From NCBI RefSeq assembly GCF_002000055.1, contig NZ_MVBD01000006.1, forward strand, positions 124,001-188,000: a DNA stretch of 64,000 nt. The letters are read 5' to 3'. Origin of the DNA: Marinicella sediminis. Its GTDB lineage: Bacteria; Pseudomonadota; Gammaproteobacteria; Xanthomonadales; Marinicellaceae. Position 1 is the first letter of the stretch. Every line of letters starts with the position of its first letter. Made by a program: the position numbers and the translations under genes. The notes under the pieces are model-generated. The model saw only the letters and a list, made by a program, of their open reading frames with translations. It did not search any database and was not told the origin of the DNA. Shown one piece after another: positions 34,672 through 45,251 of the stretch.

Positions 34672-35235
34672 ATGAGAATAGTATTATTAGGCGCTCCTGG
34701 CAGTGGCAAAGGAACCCAGGCCAAACTGATTGTAGAACAACTGAACATTCCTCACATCTCAACCGGTGACCTGCTGCGCGGTGCCATCGCTGCCAAAACC
34801 CCGCTGGGACTGGCCGCCAAAGAAGTCATGGACAAAGGCGATCTGGTTTCCGATGACATCGTATTGGGTATGCTGAAAGACCGGGTAACTCAGGCTGATG
34901 CCGACAATGGTTTCATCCTTGATGGCTTTCCCCGCAATGTGGCGCAGGCAGAAATGCTGGAAGTCCTGCTCAGTGAACTGAACATGTCACTGGATCATGC
35001 TTTGCTGATTGAAGTGGATCCTGACGAAGTGGTGGCCCGCATAGCCAAACGAGCAGAAATTGAGGGTCGTACCGATGACACCGAAGAGGTGGTTCGCAAT
35101 CGCCTGGAGGTTTATCGCCAGCAAACCGCACCTGTGGCTGATTTTTACAAAGCCCAAAACATCGTCACCGAAATCCTTGGCAAAGGCAGCATCGAAGACG
35201 TACATCACAGAATCAAAGCCGTACTCAGGTTCTGA
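34672..35235 (+). CDS. adk: Adenylate kinase, short (LID-less) form
   Basis: A 187-residue adenylate kinase balancing ATP, ADP and AMP. The P-loop is LGAPGSGKGTQAKLI; the AMP site includes ISTGDLLRGAI and the FILDGFPRNVAQAE segment. The LID is reduced to a short loop (AKRAEIEGRTDDTEEV) instead of the roughly 38-residue zinc/His LID of long forms. This short type is seen in xanthomonads and relatives. It starts at ATG 34672 and is divergent from pfp. Confidence 0.96.
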   Translation: MRIVLLGAPGSGKGTQAKLIVEQLNIPHISTGDLLRGAIAAKTPLGLAAKEVMDKGDLVSDDIVLGMLKDRVTQADADNGFILDGFPRNVAQAEMLEVLLSELNMSLDHALLIEVDPDEVVARIAKRAEIEGRTDDTEEVVRNRLEVYRQQTAPVADFYKAQNIVTEILGKGSIEDVHHRIKAVLRF

Positions 35236-35247
35236 ACACCAACCGCA

Positions 35248-35520
35248 TCACCTGACTCCTTTGTTGGGGTCGGGTGTTTCTGACCGCGTCACAACCGTGA
35301 CGCAGAAGACCATCACTGCACCATCATCCTCCGTTTTGGTTAAAGCATGTCCGAAACGCTCGCACCAGGTGGCAAAATCCAGTTCCGCATGTTCATCAGT
35401 GACCGTGATGGATATCACGTCACCCGGCTTGGCACCTGCCACTGCCTGCTTCAACCTGAGCAAAGGCATGGGACACAACAGTCCACTGGCATCAATGTGA
35501 ATATGAGCTTGATGATTCAT
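35248..35520 (-). CDS. TusA/SirA-like sulfurtransferase
   Basis: A 90-residue TusA-family protein with the hallmark N-terminal motif DASGLLCPMPLLRLKQ (persulfide-forming Cys in CPMP) and the alpha/beta pattern GDVISITVTDEHAELDFATWCE. TusA relays sulfur to TusBCD/MnmA for tRNA thiolation. Its relatives serve other sulfur-transfer roles, so the precise partner is unknown. It is convergent with adk (12-base gap). Confidence 0.88.
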   Translation of the reverse strand: MNHQAHIHIDASGLLCPMPLLRLKQAVAGAKPGDVISITVTDEHAELDFATWCERFGHALTKTEDDGAVMVFCVTVVTRSETPDPNKGVR

Positions 35521-35588
35521 GGCGTAGATTGTGGGGGCAGGTCAGGAAGGTTGCAAGTCCAGGCCGATGTTTTTTGATCCGGAAAGCA

Positions 35589-35616
35589 AAAGACCGTCGG
35601 GGGGGACGGTCTTTTT
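35589..35616. terminator. Hairpin with T run in the tusA-groEL gap
   Basis: AAAGACCGTC and GACGGTCTTT pair around a G6 loop, with T5 on the plus side and A-rich sequence on the other. It can act in either direction. Confidence 0.7.
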
Positions 35617-35620
35617 AGGC

Positions 35621-35669
35621 TTAGAGATCAAGAAAGGGGGAAAAGGGTGTGTGTGAGCCTGATCTCTAA
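35621..35669. repeat. Inverted repeat with G-rich 29-base loop
   Basis: TTAGAGATCA (35621-35630) and TGATCTCTAA (35660-35669) are exact reverse complements. The loop is purine-rich (runs AAAGGGGG, AAAAGGG, then a GT alternation). Confidence 0.6.
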
Positions 35670-35725
35670 CTTGACTTTAAGTTTAATGATAATCAGAAGC
35701 ATTTTTGTGAGCACCATCACAAAAC

Positions 35726-35758
35726 GACAAAGGCCCTGAAAAAAACAGGGCCTTTGTC
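35726..35758. terminator. Terminator after groEL
   Basis: A perfect 13-bp stem GACAAAGGCCCTG/CAGGGCCTTTGTC with a 7-base A/T loop, 27 bases beyond the groEL stop. Confidence 0.8.
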
Positions 35759-35784
35759 TGCATAAAAGGAAGAATGGGGATGAT

Positions 35785-37723
<1,939 letters not shown>

Positions 37724-37816
37724 GTATCGAACTCCTCAAATTTTAAAGTATTAGAACTAATAATGGTTTGTGGGCTATGGCAGGCTTTTTATCCACCATT
37801 TCCCGGTTGAAGTGTC

Positions 37817-37844
37817 ATGTGGGGTTGTGAGTGTTTAATTCAAG
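37817..37844 (-). promoter_or_regulatory. Sigma-32 (RpoH) promoter of groESL
   Basis: On the minus strand CTTGAA (37844-37839), a 14-base spacer and CCCCACAT (37824-37817) match the heat-shock consensus CTTGAA...CCCCATNT with one mismatch. The transcript would start near 37810, about 85 nt before groES. Confidence 0.8.
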
Positions 37845-38000
37845 TGTCTGCGTGGAGAATATCTGTTTTTTTTAGCAGTTTTTCTCAACCACACCATCAA
37901 GGAGCACTGAACAGGGCTTCGATAAGCAGAACAGAAGCACATCGGGTTTGTGCTAAAATGGCACGGTATCTATTGAAGACCATGAACAGGGAGACTGTCC

Positions 38001-40691
38001 TTGAGACTTAAAACGTTCACCATTAATTCAGGATTCTGGCTGTTTTGGCTTTGTCTGACTGCCCAGGCACAATCCTTAGATTGGGGCAACTCATGCCGTC
38101 AAAACCACCTCAGACAATGGCTGGATAATTGTGCAGACCAGGCAGATCAGGCCCTTTGTTTGCCACAGTACATCAGCCAGTACAACCACCTACCATTCGC
38201 TGCTGAACCAGTCACAAACCCACCGAACAAAGATCCCCGGTGGAACGCCTTACTGCAGGAGCAACCCTTGTGTGATGATTACGACCACGGTGAAGGTCAA
38301 TTGATAGGCACTGTTCAGGCGCAAGCTTCTGTGGCTCAGGTGCTGGGCCAAATTCCAGCAGGTAAGGCGGAAGTGCATCTGGCCCTGACTTCATTCAATG
38401 ACATTGATCTGCAACTGTACCACGGTGACAGGGCTTTGGTTGACAGCCAAAATGGATTGTTGAACCAGGCCACGCTGTCATCCACCCAATACCAGGGATT
38501 GACCATCACCTACAGTGGATATGCCGGCGACGAAACCAGCCACGGCAACGAATTCATCCACCTGTCAGGGATCACTGACAGTCCGTTAACCATTCAAATA
38601 ATGGCACGCGAACCGGCACAAATAGAATTCACTTACCAGTGGGGACTCGACCCAACCCTGGGCGCCACCAGAATTGCCAATGACCGGGTTTTTGATGAAT
38701 TGGCAGGGCGCAGTTCCATCCCCGGGGCCCTTGATCTTCGCGAAGTCAAATTCCTCATTAAAGACATCAGCACAAACCAACCCAGTGTGTATTTCATCAA
38801 CGGCAAAAACGTGCCTTATCATATTGATTTTGCCTATGATGTCCTGCAATGGTATCCGGGCCTCAGCTTTGACCAGGCTTTCAGGGTGTTCAGCAGCAGC
38901 AGTTATTTTCTGGATGACCGGCAGCACCTGGTGGGTTCCGTGATGGCGCATGACCACCTGGCAGACCCATTAACCACAACCGATCGACTGTACACCTTAA
39001 ACATGTGGCCCACTGACCCGGTTTCAGCCGAACTGATCACCCGGGCCCACCAACTCCTCAGCGCATACCTGCCAGCAGTTGACCCACCATTGGTGTATCA
39101 CCTGGCCAGTGATACCCAGCTACACATATACCAGGACAATGCTGAACTGTTTGCCGATCGACTGGTACCGGTGATTGACAGTGAACGCCTGTTTGCCAAC
39201 CAATCTTTCACGGCCATGAATGGGGGGGAAGGTTATGGCATACTGCGTATTGTTGGTGAAGGGGATGATGCACCATCGGTCAGTGATGTGGTGATTTTCA
39301 CCTTTATTCCCAATGACCTTTCGCATGTGGCTGGCATCATCACCGATACCCCACAAACACCGTTGTCTCATGTCAACCTCAAAGCCAAACAAAACAACAC
39401 CCCGAATGCCTATATAGCCAATGCCACCAGTCATCCAAACATTGCGCCGCTGATTGGCCAGCTGGTACATTACCAGGTCACTCAGGATGGCTTTTCTATT
39501 ACCGCTGCCAGTCAGGCTGATGCCGATGCCTGGCTGGACGCGGTCAGACCAATCAACATACAAACACCATTGAGTGATCTCAGTGTGACCCTGCCAGCAC
39601 GTCTGGACACGCTGGGACACCATGACTGGGTTCGCTTCGGTGCCAAAGCGGCCAATGTCGCAGAACTGGCCAAGGTGCTGGAGCCAGGCACTTACCCAGA
39701 GGGCTATGCCATTCCTTTTGCCACGTATCATGAATTCATGCAGTTGAATCGCTGTGAGGGCCTGGATGACGATGGTGTCACACCCAATGGCACGTTCCGT
39801 GATCTCTGCTCTGACCCTGATGATCCCGCTGGTCTTAGCCTGTACCAACAGATTCAACAAATCATGGATGAGCCGGGTTTCGCTGATGATCCCAATGAAC
39901 GGGCAACCAGGTTATCGGCATTCCGCAAAACCATCCGCAAAGCGGAAGTTCCCGCTGAGATGGCTGAATTACTTGAAACCATTCGTTATTTCTGGGATCC
40001 TGACGGTGATTTCACCCACTCCATCCGGCTGCGATCCAGCACCAACAATGAAGACCTGGCCGGTTTCAACGGGGCTGGTTTGTATGAATCCAACACCCAT
40101 CACCCCGATGAAGGGTTGATCGCTGAATCGGTTAAAAAAGTCTGGGCCAGTCTGTGGACCGCCCGGGCTTTTGAAGAACGCCGGTTTTACCGGATTGATC
40201 ATTTCCAAACCTATATGGGCGTACTTGCCCACCTCAGTTACGGCGATGAACAGGTTAATGGCGTGGCGGTGACCAAAAACATTTACGATCGCAATTGGGA
40301 AGGGTATTACGTCAATGCCCAATACGGTGAGATTTCTGTCACCAACCCCGAACCCATCATCACCTCCCAGGGTGAAGTCGCGGCCATTCCCGATGAATTT
40401 TTATTGGCCAGACTGGTGTCTTCAGAAACTGGATTCCAGTGGGTTCAACAATTCATCCGCCGTTCCAACGTGGAAACCGTATACGGAGCGCCGGTACCTA
40501 CTCAGAATGTGTTGAATGATGATGAGGTCACTGAATTACGGATCGCCATGCAGCGCATACAACGTCACTTCAAAAACATATACCGGGGAGGTGACGATTT
40601 TGCCATGGACATTGAGTTCAAGATAACCGCCACTGATGACGGCAGCAGGGGACACCTGGAAATCAAGCAGGCCAGACCCTGGATTGATTGA
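38001..40691 (+). CDS. Secreted PEP/pyruvate-binding (dikinase-like) protein
   Basis: An 896-residue protein with a signal peptide (INSGFWLFWLCLTAQAQS) from a TTG start at 38001; an in-frame stop just upstream leaves no ATG. Residues about 90-215 look like a PPC-type beta domain. Around residue 457, TPLSHVNLKAKQNNTPNAYI resembles the phosphohistidine swivelling domain of PEP-utilising enzymes, with His457 kept. Residues about 540-896 match the pyruvate/PEP- and ATP-binding domain (AAKVANVAEL-like start, LRSSTNNEDLAGFNGAGLYES, DIEFKIT, LEIKQARPW). The His domain precedes the ATP domain, as in glucan water dikinase. The PEP-binding barrel is absent. The substrate, and how ATP would reach an exported enzyme, are unknown. 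Confidence 0.78.
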   Translation: MRLKTFTINSGFWLFWLCLTAQAQSLDWGNSCRQNHLRQWLDNCADQADQALCLPQYISQYNHLPFAAEPVTNPPNKDPRWNALLQEQPLCDDYDHGEGQLIGTVQAQASVAQVLGQIPAGKAEVHLALTSFNDIDLQLYHGDRALVDSQNGLLNQATLSSTQYQGLTITYSGYAGDETSHGNEFIHLSGITDSPLTIQIMAREPAQIEFTYQWGLDPTLGATRIANDRVFDELAGRSSIPGALDLREVKFLIKDISTNQPSVYFINGKNVPYHIDFAYDVLQWYPGLSFDQAFRVFSSSSYFLDDRQHLVGSVMAHDHLADPLTTTDRLYTLNMWPTDPVSAELITRAHQLLSAYLPAVDPPLVYHLASDTQLHIYQDNAELFADRLVPVIDSERLFANQSFTAMNGGEGYGILRIVGEGDDAPSVSDVVIFTFIPNDLSHVAGIITDTPQTPLSHVNLKAKQNNTPNAYIANATSHPNIAPLIGQLVHYQVTQDGFSITAASQADADAWLDAVRPINIQTPLSDLSVTLPARLDTLGHHDWVRFGAKAANVAELAKVLEPGTYPEGYAIPFATYHEFMQLNRCEGLDDDGVTPNGTFRDLCSDPDDPAGLSLYQQIQQIMDEPGFADDPNERATRLSAFRKTIRKAEVPAEMAELLETIRYFWDPDGDFTHSIRLRSSTNNEDLAGFNGAGLYESNTHHPDEGLIAESVKKVWASLWTARAFEERRFYRIDHFQTYMGVLAHLSYGDEQVNGVAVTKNIYDRNWEGYYVNAQYGEISVTNPEPIITSQGEVAAIPDEFLLARLVSSETGFQWVQQFIRRSNVETVYGAPVPTQNVLNDDEVTELRIAMQRIQRHFKNIYRGGDDFAMDIEFKITATDDGSRGHLEIKQARPWID

Positions 40692-40796
40692 TTTCCATAG
40701 AACTGACTTTCAAGGCTGCTGATGGTGTCACCCATCTGTCGTCACGCTTCCTGACCGTTTTGTCATACCATCACCACGACTAAAAAGCAGAGTACA

Positions 40797-41369
40797 ATGA
40801 TGGAGATGAAACTGAACCAAAAACTGATGAAACGCCTGCGGCAGGAACGAGTATGGACTCAGGACCAGTTGGCTGAAATCGCGGGATTAAGCAAACGCAC
40901 CATTCAACGCATAGAAAAACATGGCCACGCATCACTGGAATCAGCCAGGTCTCTGGCCGCTGTTTTTGAGCTCAGCACCAATCAACTAACCGTTCCTTCC
41001 CCTGCATCGCGATTACCCTTGGTGCTTAGCCTGCTCTTGATTCTAGTGGTCTTTGGTCTCATCCTGGCCACACCAGTGGCTGCTGAACAGGTGATGCTTA
41101 ATGTGGTGTTGAAACAGCGGGATCTGGCATTGGCTGATGTGCATTTACTCAACGATCCGGGTGCTGCCAGCGAACTGAGAATTGATGATCATTTGAAGTT
41201 GATTTTCAAAGCGGTCAAAACCCCTTCATCTCAATACAGGATCAAGGTTCTGATCTATCAGGACAACGATGACCAGACGGTGCTCGCCGCGCCGGAAATC
41301 ATCACCGACAGACAACAGTCCGGGGAGATTCATTTTGCTGACTATGTGCTGCAAATTACCCCGGACTGA
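40797..41369 (+). CDS. XRE-type helix-turn-helix protein with membrane helix
   Basis: A 190-residue membrane-tethered regulator-like protein. Residues 5-60 are a Cro/C1-type HTH (LRQERVWTQDQLAEIAGLSKRTIQRIEKHG), similar to the HTH of transcriptional activators with cytoplasmic N-termini. A transmembrane helix (LPLVLSLLLILVVFGLILAT, about 73-92) leads to a small periplasmic domain ending VLQITPD. Three Met codons in the first four residues make the start uncertain by 3-9 bases. Converges with the ABC-2 permease gene (9-base gap). Its target genes are unknown. Confidence 0.75.
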   Translation: MMEMKLNQKLMKRLRQERVWTQDQLAEIAGLSKRTIQRIEKHGHASLESARSLAAVFELSTNQLTVPSPASRLPLVLSLLLILVVFGLILATPVAAEQVMLNVVLKQRDLALADVHLLNDPGAASELRIDDHLKLIFKAVKTPSSQYRIKVLIYQDNDDQTVLAAPEIITDRQQSGEIHFADYVLQITPD

Positions 41370-41378
41370 TCCACATAA

Positions 41379-42149
41379 TCAGGTGCGCAGACCAATGCCT
41401 TTGTGCAAGATGTACCAGGAGATGAAACCCAGCAACAACACAAAACTGATGATGATCCCATAGGCCACCCCAACATTGATATCGGACACCCCAAGAAAAC
41501 CATAACGGAAGGTGTTAACCATGTACAGCACTGGATTAATCAGTGACACCTTTTGCCAAAAATCCGGTAACAGTGAAATGGAGTAAAACACCCCACCCAG
41601 ATAAGTCAGTGGTGTCAGCACAAAGGTCGGAATGATGGCAATGTCATCAAACTTTTTGGCAAATGCAGCGTTGATGAACCCACCCAGTGAAAACACCACC
41701 GAGGTCAATATCACTGTAGACAGAATGATCCACACATTGTGGATTTGAATGTCGGTAAAAAACAAAGAGATCAGGGTGACAATCAAACCCACCGCCAACC
41801 CACGGAATAAACTCCCCGACACATAACCGGCAAGAATGGCCCAATTGGGCATCGGTGAAATCAATAATTCCTCTACATGTTTGGCAAATTTAGCACCAAA
41901 AAACGATGACACCATGTTGCCATAGGAGCTGGTAATGACCGCCATCATCACCAGGCCGGGAACGATGAATGACATGTAATCAAAGCCACCCATTTGCCCG
42001 ATTCTGGAACCGATCAGGTTGCCGAAAATCACGAAATACAGGGTCATGGTGATCGCAGGTGGCAGCAGGGTTTGTGACCAGATACGGATGATACGGGTGA
42101 TTTCCTTGCGCATCAGGGTTTTGATGCCGACCCAGGTGGTTGAACTCAT
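41379..42149 (-). CDS. ABC-2 family transporter permease (YadH-like)
   Basis: A 256-residue six-helix permease of the ABC-2 class. It has the ABC-2 segment YMSFIVPGLVMMAVITSSYGN, and LLISPMPNWAILAGYVSG and PLTYLGGVFYSISLLP typical of YadH and related exporters. It overlaps its ATPase gene by 4 bases. Substrate unknown; the family exports polysaccharides, drugs or lipids. Confidence 0.9.
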   Translation of the reverse strand: MSSTTWVGIKTLMRKEITRIIRIWSQTLLPPAITMTLYFVIFGNLIGSRIGQMGGFDYMSFIVPGLVMMAVITSSYGNMVSSFFGAKFAKHVEELLISPMPNWAILAGYVSGSLFRGLAVGLIVTLISLFFTDIQIHNVWIILSTVILTSVVFSLGGFINAAFAKKFDDIAIIPTFVLTPLTYLGGVFYSISLLPDFWQKVSLINPVLYMVNTFRYGFLGVSDINVGVAYGIIISFVLLLGFISWYILHKGIGLRT

Positions 42150-43072
42150 GATTGCGCTCCTTTGTTTTCGATCATTTTGACAAACAACTCTTCCAGACGG
42201 TTGGCTTTGTTACGCATTGAACTGACCTTGTATCCAGCCGCATCAAACACCTGAAAGACACTGTTGAGGTTCTTTGATTTCGGCACATCCATTTCAATCG
42301 TACAATCATCACGAATCTGCGCACCCAGTTCCTTAAGCAAACCGTCCTCAGGATGTCTGTCCAGGTCAAAAATAAACGTTTCAATGTCCAGGGTCTTCAG
42401 CAATTCTTTGATGGTGGTGTTGCGAACGATTTCACCATGGTCAATGATGGCAATGTTTTTACACAGTTGTTCAGCCTCTTCCAGGTAATGGGTGGTGAGG
42501 ATGATGGTGGTACCCTGTGCAGCAATTTCTTCCACGAACGACCACATCGAACGGCGGATTTCAATATCCACCCCAGCAGTGGGCTCATCGAGAATCAGGA
42601 TTCTGGGTTCATTAACCATCGCTCTGGCGATCATCAACCGGCGTTTCATCCCGCCCGAAAGACCACGGGAAACTGAATGACGCTTTTCCCATAACTGTAA
42701 CTGTTTGAGGTACTTTTCTGTGCGTTCCATGGCCACGGATCTGGGTATGCCATAGTAGCCTGCCTGATTGGCAACAATATCAATGGGTTTTTCAAACATG
42801 TTGAAATTGAATTCCTGGGGCACCAGGCCAATCATGGCTTTGACCGCCTGTCGGTCTTTAACCAGGTCCTTGCCAAACACGCTCACTTGACCTGAAGTGG
42901 CGTTGACCAAAGATGAAATGATACCGATCATGGTTGACTTACCGGCACCATTGGGACCGAGCAAGGCAAAGATTTCTCCTGCCTCGACCTGCAGATCAAC
43001 TCCCTTGAGGGCCTGCGTACCATCTTTATAAGTTTTCACCAAATCTTTAATTTCTAATGCGTTTTCCATCAT
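42146..43072 (-). CDS. ABC transporter ATP-binding protein (YadG-like)
   Basis: A 308-residue ATPase partner of the ABC-2 permease. Walker A is [13 protein letters not shown], the signature is [17 protein letters not shown], Walker B is [14 protein letters not shown], followed by [12 protein letters not shown]. The C-terminal extension (about 230-308) is typical of DrrA/YadG-like proteins. Two Met codons sit at the start. It is divergent from the rubredoxin gene, 77 bases apart. Confidence 0.92.
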   Translation of the reverse strand: MMENALEIKDLVKTYKDGTQALKGVDLQVEAGEIFALLGPNGAGKSTMIGIISSLVNATSGQVSVFGKDLVKDRQAVKAMIGLVPQEFNFNMFEKPIDIVANQAGYYGIPRSVAMERTEKYLKQLQLWEKRHSVSRGLSGGMKRRLMIARAMVNEPRILILDEPTAGVDIEIRRSMWSFVEEIAAQGTTIILTTHYLEEAEQLCKNIAIIDHGEIVRNTTIKELLKTLDIETFIFDLDRHPEDGLLKELGAQIRDDCTIEMDVPKSKNLNSVFQVFDAAGYKVSSMRNKANRLEELFVKMIENKGAQS

Positions 43073-43149
43073 TCACTCACTTGTGTGTTGATTTTTCTTA
43101 CTCTGACCGTATATTGTGTGCATCCTTAACCAAGCAAAACCTGTTCCAC

Positions 43150-43320
43150 ATGGAAACTGAATACAAAAAATACATCTGTGTTGTCTGTGGCCTCATTTAT
43201 GACGAAGCCGATGGCTGGCCTGATGACGGCATCGAACCCGGTACCCGCTGGGAAGACGTTCCTGAAACCTGGATGTGCCCTGATTGCGGCGTCACCAAGG
43301 AAGATTTCGAAGAACTCTGA
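43150..43320 (+). CDS. Rubredoxin
   Basis: A 56-residue rubredoxin holding one Fe(SCys)4. Both knuckles are visible: [10 protein letters not shown] and [14 protein letters not shown], with [16 protein letters not shown] between. Start ATG 43150 is chosen; a longer in-frame reading to 43057 overlaps the divergent ATPase start region and lacks family similarity. It carries electrons in the cytosol to an unidentified partner. Confidence 0.95.
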   Translation: METEYKKYICVVCGLIYDEADGWPDDGIEPGTRWEDVPETWMCPDCGVTKEDFEEL

Positions 43321-43325
43321 TCCGT

Positions 43326-43712
43326 TCAAGCGCCGGTTTTTTCTTCTGCCACCACGCACTGCATCAATTGATAATTGCGCCAGTGCGCCATCACCATCAG
43401 TGATCCACCCAGCACGAACAAGGCCGATTCGGTCAGGATACTGACCCGGTCTTCCAGCAAAGTGGCCACCAGCAAACTCAAAAAACCCAGCACAAACAAA
43501 GCGATCACACCTTTGTCGTGGTGCTGTTTCCAGCCACGGGTAAACGACCACAATGCGATACAACCGATCACGGTCAGCCATACCCAACCATGTCCCAGGT
43601 GGGCCCAGCCAGGCACCACCGCTGAGACACTCAGCAGAATGGGCAGCAAGGCACATTGTATGGCACACAAGCCAGACAGCAACATACCCAGTTTATCAGC
43701 AACAGATTTCAT
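43326..43712 (-). CDS. MerC-domain membrane protein
   Basis: A 128-residue protein with four predicted helices and the MerC-type motif CAIQCALLPILLSV in the first helix pair. MerC proteins move mercuric ions, but chromosomal MerC-like proteins have no proven role, and no other mer gene is near. ATG 43712 (MKSVADKLG) is preferred over the frame's first Met at 43778. It converges with rubredoxin, with 5 bases between stops. Confidence 0.75.
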   Translation of the reverse strand: MKSVADKLGMLLSGLCAIQCALLPILLSVSAVVPGWAHLGHGWVWLTVIGCIALWSFTRGWKQHHDKGVIALFVLGFLSLLVATLLEDRVSILTESALFVLGGSLMVMAHWRNYQLMQCVVAEEKTGA

Positions 43713-43865
43713 GCGAGGGGGTTGTGGAATCTCAAAAATGATGATGATACCAGATATGGGTTTAATCTGGGCAGTCACAAGACCCGTGAACCATTCTTTT
43801 TGTGTCAGACTTCACACCGCTGACTTTAGGTGGTGATACAATACCGTTTTTGCGGTGAAATCCCG

Positions 43866-44570
43866 ATGAATGCCAACCATTATCCCAACGAAATTGATCA
43901 GTTTGATTCACAGGGCGCCTTTTGGTGGGACACCGATGGCCCATTCAAAACCCTGCATCACATCAACCCGGTCAGATTGAATTACATTCAGGCGTTCACT
44001 GCTCTGTCCGAAAAACATGTGCTGGATGTCGGTTGCGGTGGCGGCATCTTGTCCGAAGCGCTGGCCCGGGCTGGTGGCCATGTGACGGGACTGGACTTGT
44101 CCAAAACGTCACTACAGACTGCCAAAATGCACCTGTTTGAATCAGAATTAGAAATCAATTATCAACAACAATCCATCGAAGAACACGCCGCGGTCAATGG
44201 TGAACAATATGACGTGGTCTGCTGTCTTGAAATGCTGGAACATGTACCTGATCCACTCAGCGTCATCCGTGCCTGCCTGCAAGCACTGAAACCAGGCGGC
44301 TGGTTATTTTTATCAACCCTCAACCGCCATCCAAAAGCCATGTTGCTGGGGATTTTTGCCGCCGAACACCTGTTGCAACTGGTCCCCAAAGGCACCCACC
44401 ATTTCGAGCAATTCATTAAGCCCTCCGAGTTGGTGAGGATGTTGGATGCACATGCAGTCACCGTTAAAGACCTTTGTGGTATGCGTTACAACCCCATGAC
44501 ACAAAGTGCAAGCCTGGACCGCCTGGATCTGGACATCAACTATCTGCTGGCGGCTCAGAAGCATGGCTGA
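43866..44570 (+). CDS. ubiG: Ubiquinone biosynthesis O-methyltransferase UbiG
   Basis: A 234-residue SAM-dependent enzyme that performs both O-methylations of the ubiquinone ring. It starts at ATG 43866 (MNANHYPNEIDQFD) and shows HINPVRLNYI, the SAM site VLDVGCGGGILSEALARAG, and CLEMLEHVPDP, typical of UbiG. Its stop codon overlaps the start of the next gene by 8 bases. Confidence 0.94.
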   Translation: MNANHYPNEIDQFDSQGAFWWDTDGPFKTLHHINPVRLNYIQAFTALSEKHVLDVGCGGGILSEALARAGGHVTGLDLSKTSLQTAKMHLFESELEINYQQQSIEEHAAVNGEQYDVVCCLEMLEHVPDPLSVIRACLQALKPGGWLFLSTLNRHPKAMLLGIFAAEHLLQLVPKGTHHFEQFIKPSELVRMLDAHAVTVKDLCGMRYNPMTQSASLDRLDLDINYLLAAQKHG

Positions 44571-45243
44571 AAAAGCCTTTGATGCCATTTTGTTTGATTT
44601 GGATGGTACCCTGATGGACACCGCCGTGGATATGATTCACGCCCTGGCCAGGCTCGCCGATAACCACCGGATCGATCATCAGCTGAACATTGCCGAGTAC
44701 CGGCAATACATTTCCAAAGGTGCCGTGGCACTGGTGAAATCAGTGTTTAATGATCCATCAGCTGAGCGACTCGAACAACTGCGCCTGGAATACCTGGAAA
44801 TATATCAACAACAACTGAACACCCACAGTCATTTATTCAATGGCGTGGCTGAGCTGTTGAGCCATCTGGATCAGACCGACACCCCTTGGGGCATCGTCAC
44901 CAATAAACCCTCCTGGCTGGCCAGGCCCATCGTCGCCAACACCACCCAACTTGCCCGTTCACAAGTGCTGATTTGTGCCGATGAAGTGGGGGTGGCCAAA
45001 CCCGACCCCAAACCATTGCTCACGGCTGCCGGACACATGGCACTGAACCACAGCAGCACCCTCTACCTGGGTGATGCCCGTTCAGACATCGATGCTGCCC
45101 ACGCCGCCGGCATGCAATCCGGCATTGCCTTGTGGGGCTATCTGGCCCCGGATGACGAACCGGATGATTGGTTGGCCCATCACCGGTTTGAAACGCCCCT
45201 GGAATTACTCAAACACCAGAGTCCTGATAACACCAATTCATGA
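44563..45243 (+). CDS. HAD-superfamily phosphatase (Gph/MupP-like)
   Basis: A 226-residue HAD hydrolase. Motif I is ILFDLDGTLMDT (nucleophile Asp), motif II is WGIVTNKPSW, and motifs III-IV are VAKPDPKPLL and LYLGDARSDIDAAHAAG. The start ATG 44563 is inside the end of ubiG. The ubiG-gph/mupP arrangement is known from Pseudomonas and relatives, where MupP dephosphorylates MurNAc 6-phosphate. Phosphoglycolate phosphatase is the alternative. Confidence 0.87.
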   Translation: MAEKAFDAILFDLDGTLMDTAVDMIHALARLADNHRIDHQLNIAEYRQYISKGAVALVKSVFNDPSAERLEQLRLEYLEIYQQQLNTHSHLFNGVAELLSHLDQTDTPWGIVTNKPSWLARPIVANTTQLARSQVLICADEVGVAKPDPKPLLTAAGHMALNHSSTLYLGDARSDIDAAHAAGMQSGIALWGYLAPDDEPDDWLAHHRFETPLELLKHQSPDNTNS

Positions 45244-45251
45244 CCGCTGGT

